From: Chloroflexota bacterium
Lineage (GTDB): Bacteria; Chloroflexota; Limnocylindria; QHBO01
Assembly: GCA_013694795.1 (NCBI GenBank)
Contig: JACDBS010000038.1
Span: 1-13,432, forward strand
Direction: 5' to 3'
DNA length: 13,432 nucleotides
Shown: in pieces, positions 13,264 to 13,432 of the stretch
Numbering within the stretch: the stretch's first letter is position 1
Layout of the letters: each line of letters begins with the position of its first letter
The notes under the pieces: generated by a model
What the model was told of the DNA's origin: nothing
Database searches by the model: none
What the model saw: only the letters and a program-made list of their open reading frames with translations
Translations under genes and position numbers: made by a program

Positions 13264-13432
13264 ATGCTGATCTACACCAGGAAGGGCGACAGGGGAACGA
13301 CCGGCCTGCTTTTCGGCGGCGATCGGGTGAGCAAGGCCGACCTTCGCACCGATGCGTACGGCACCACCGACGAGGCGGTCTCGGCGCTTGGCCTGGCGCG
13401 AGCCGCCATCGGTGCGGAGACCGATCGCACGG
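13264..13432 (+). CDS. PduO-type cob(I)alamin adenosyltransferase, C terminus cut by window
   Basis: Adenosylates cob(I)alamin to give coenzyme B12. Only 56 codons are in the window, about a third of a usual ~180-residue protein. The N terminus is diagnostic: IYTRKGDRGTTGLLFGGDRV (residues 3-22) is the ATP-binding motif of the family, and DAYGTTDEAVSALGLAR follows at about 30-46. ATG 13264 lies 6 nt after the DUF59 stop, with no clear Shine-Dalgarno, so re-initiation or coupling is likely. Adenosylcobalamin serves methylmalonyl-CoA mutase, which handles propionyl-CoA from branched-chain amino acids. That would sit well with the leucine genes, but no mutase is in view. Identity is secure; the rest lies outside. 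Confidence 0.92.
   Translation, partial: MLIYTRKGDRGTTGLLFGGDRVSKADLRTDAYGTTDEAVSALGLARAAIGAETDRT

Overview
The window is high-GC, gene-dense bacterial chromosome with 14 protein-coding genes; the two at the ends are cut by the window. I see no rRNA, tRNA, CRISPR array, insertion sequence or phage gene. High GC, ThyX-type thymidylate synthase, frequent GTG starts and apparently leaderless first genes would fit Chloroflexota or a similar lineage such as Actinomycetota. That placement is inference, not proof.

Positions 1-7673 hold the lower leucine-degradation (liu) pathway, mostly on the minus strand. In transcription order these are the carboxyltransferase (liuB) and biotin-carboxylase (liuD) subunits of methylcrotonyl-CoA carboxylase, methylglutaconyl-CoA hydratase (liuC) and HMG-CoA lyase (liuE, cut at base 1). 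Together they take 3-methylcrotonyl-CoA to acetyl-CoA plus acetoacetate. Isovaleryl-CoA dehydrogenase is not in the window. The pathway is interrupted by a two-helix membrane protein behind liuB, a plus-strand glyoxalase/VOC gene, and an SseB-family gene translationally coupled to liuC. The liuD protein carries an excisionase/MerR-like helix-turn-helix at its N terminus, which is unusual for a carboxylase.

Positions 7714-8938 hold two divergent uncharacterised genes. Positions 8978-11620 hold thyX and a membrane-anchored GGDEF protein whose active site is degenerate but whose RxxD inhibitory-site motif is kept. Between these two lies a perfect inverted pair of consensus DnaA boxes. Positions 11706-13432 hold a small helical protein with a PIG-L deacetylase, then, after a large inverted repeat, a MIP18/DUF59 gene and the start of a PduO-type cobalamin adenosyltransferase.

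A shared promoter grammar runs through the window. Nine genes that appear to begin transcripts have a hexamer of the form nAnnnT ending 6-9 nt before their ATG or GTG, so transcription would start on or within about 3 nt of the start codon. Several genes placed second in an operon instead have a Shine-Dalgarno sequence or a 4-nt start/stop overlap. This rule fixes several starts, including the GTG of the HTH-carboxylase fusion. It also reveals one divergent pair (4618-4640) whose two -10 elements occupy the same 7 bp.
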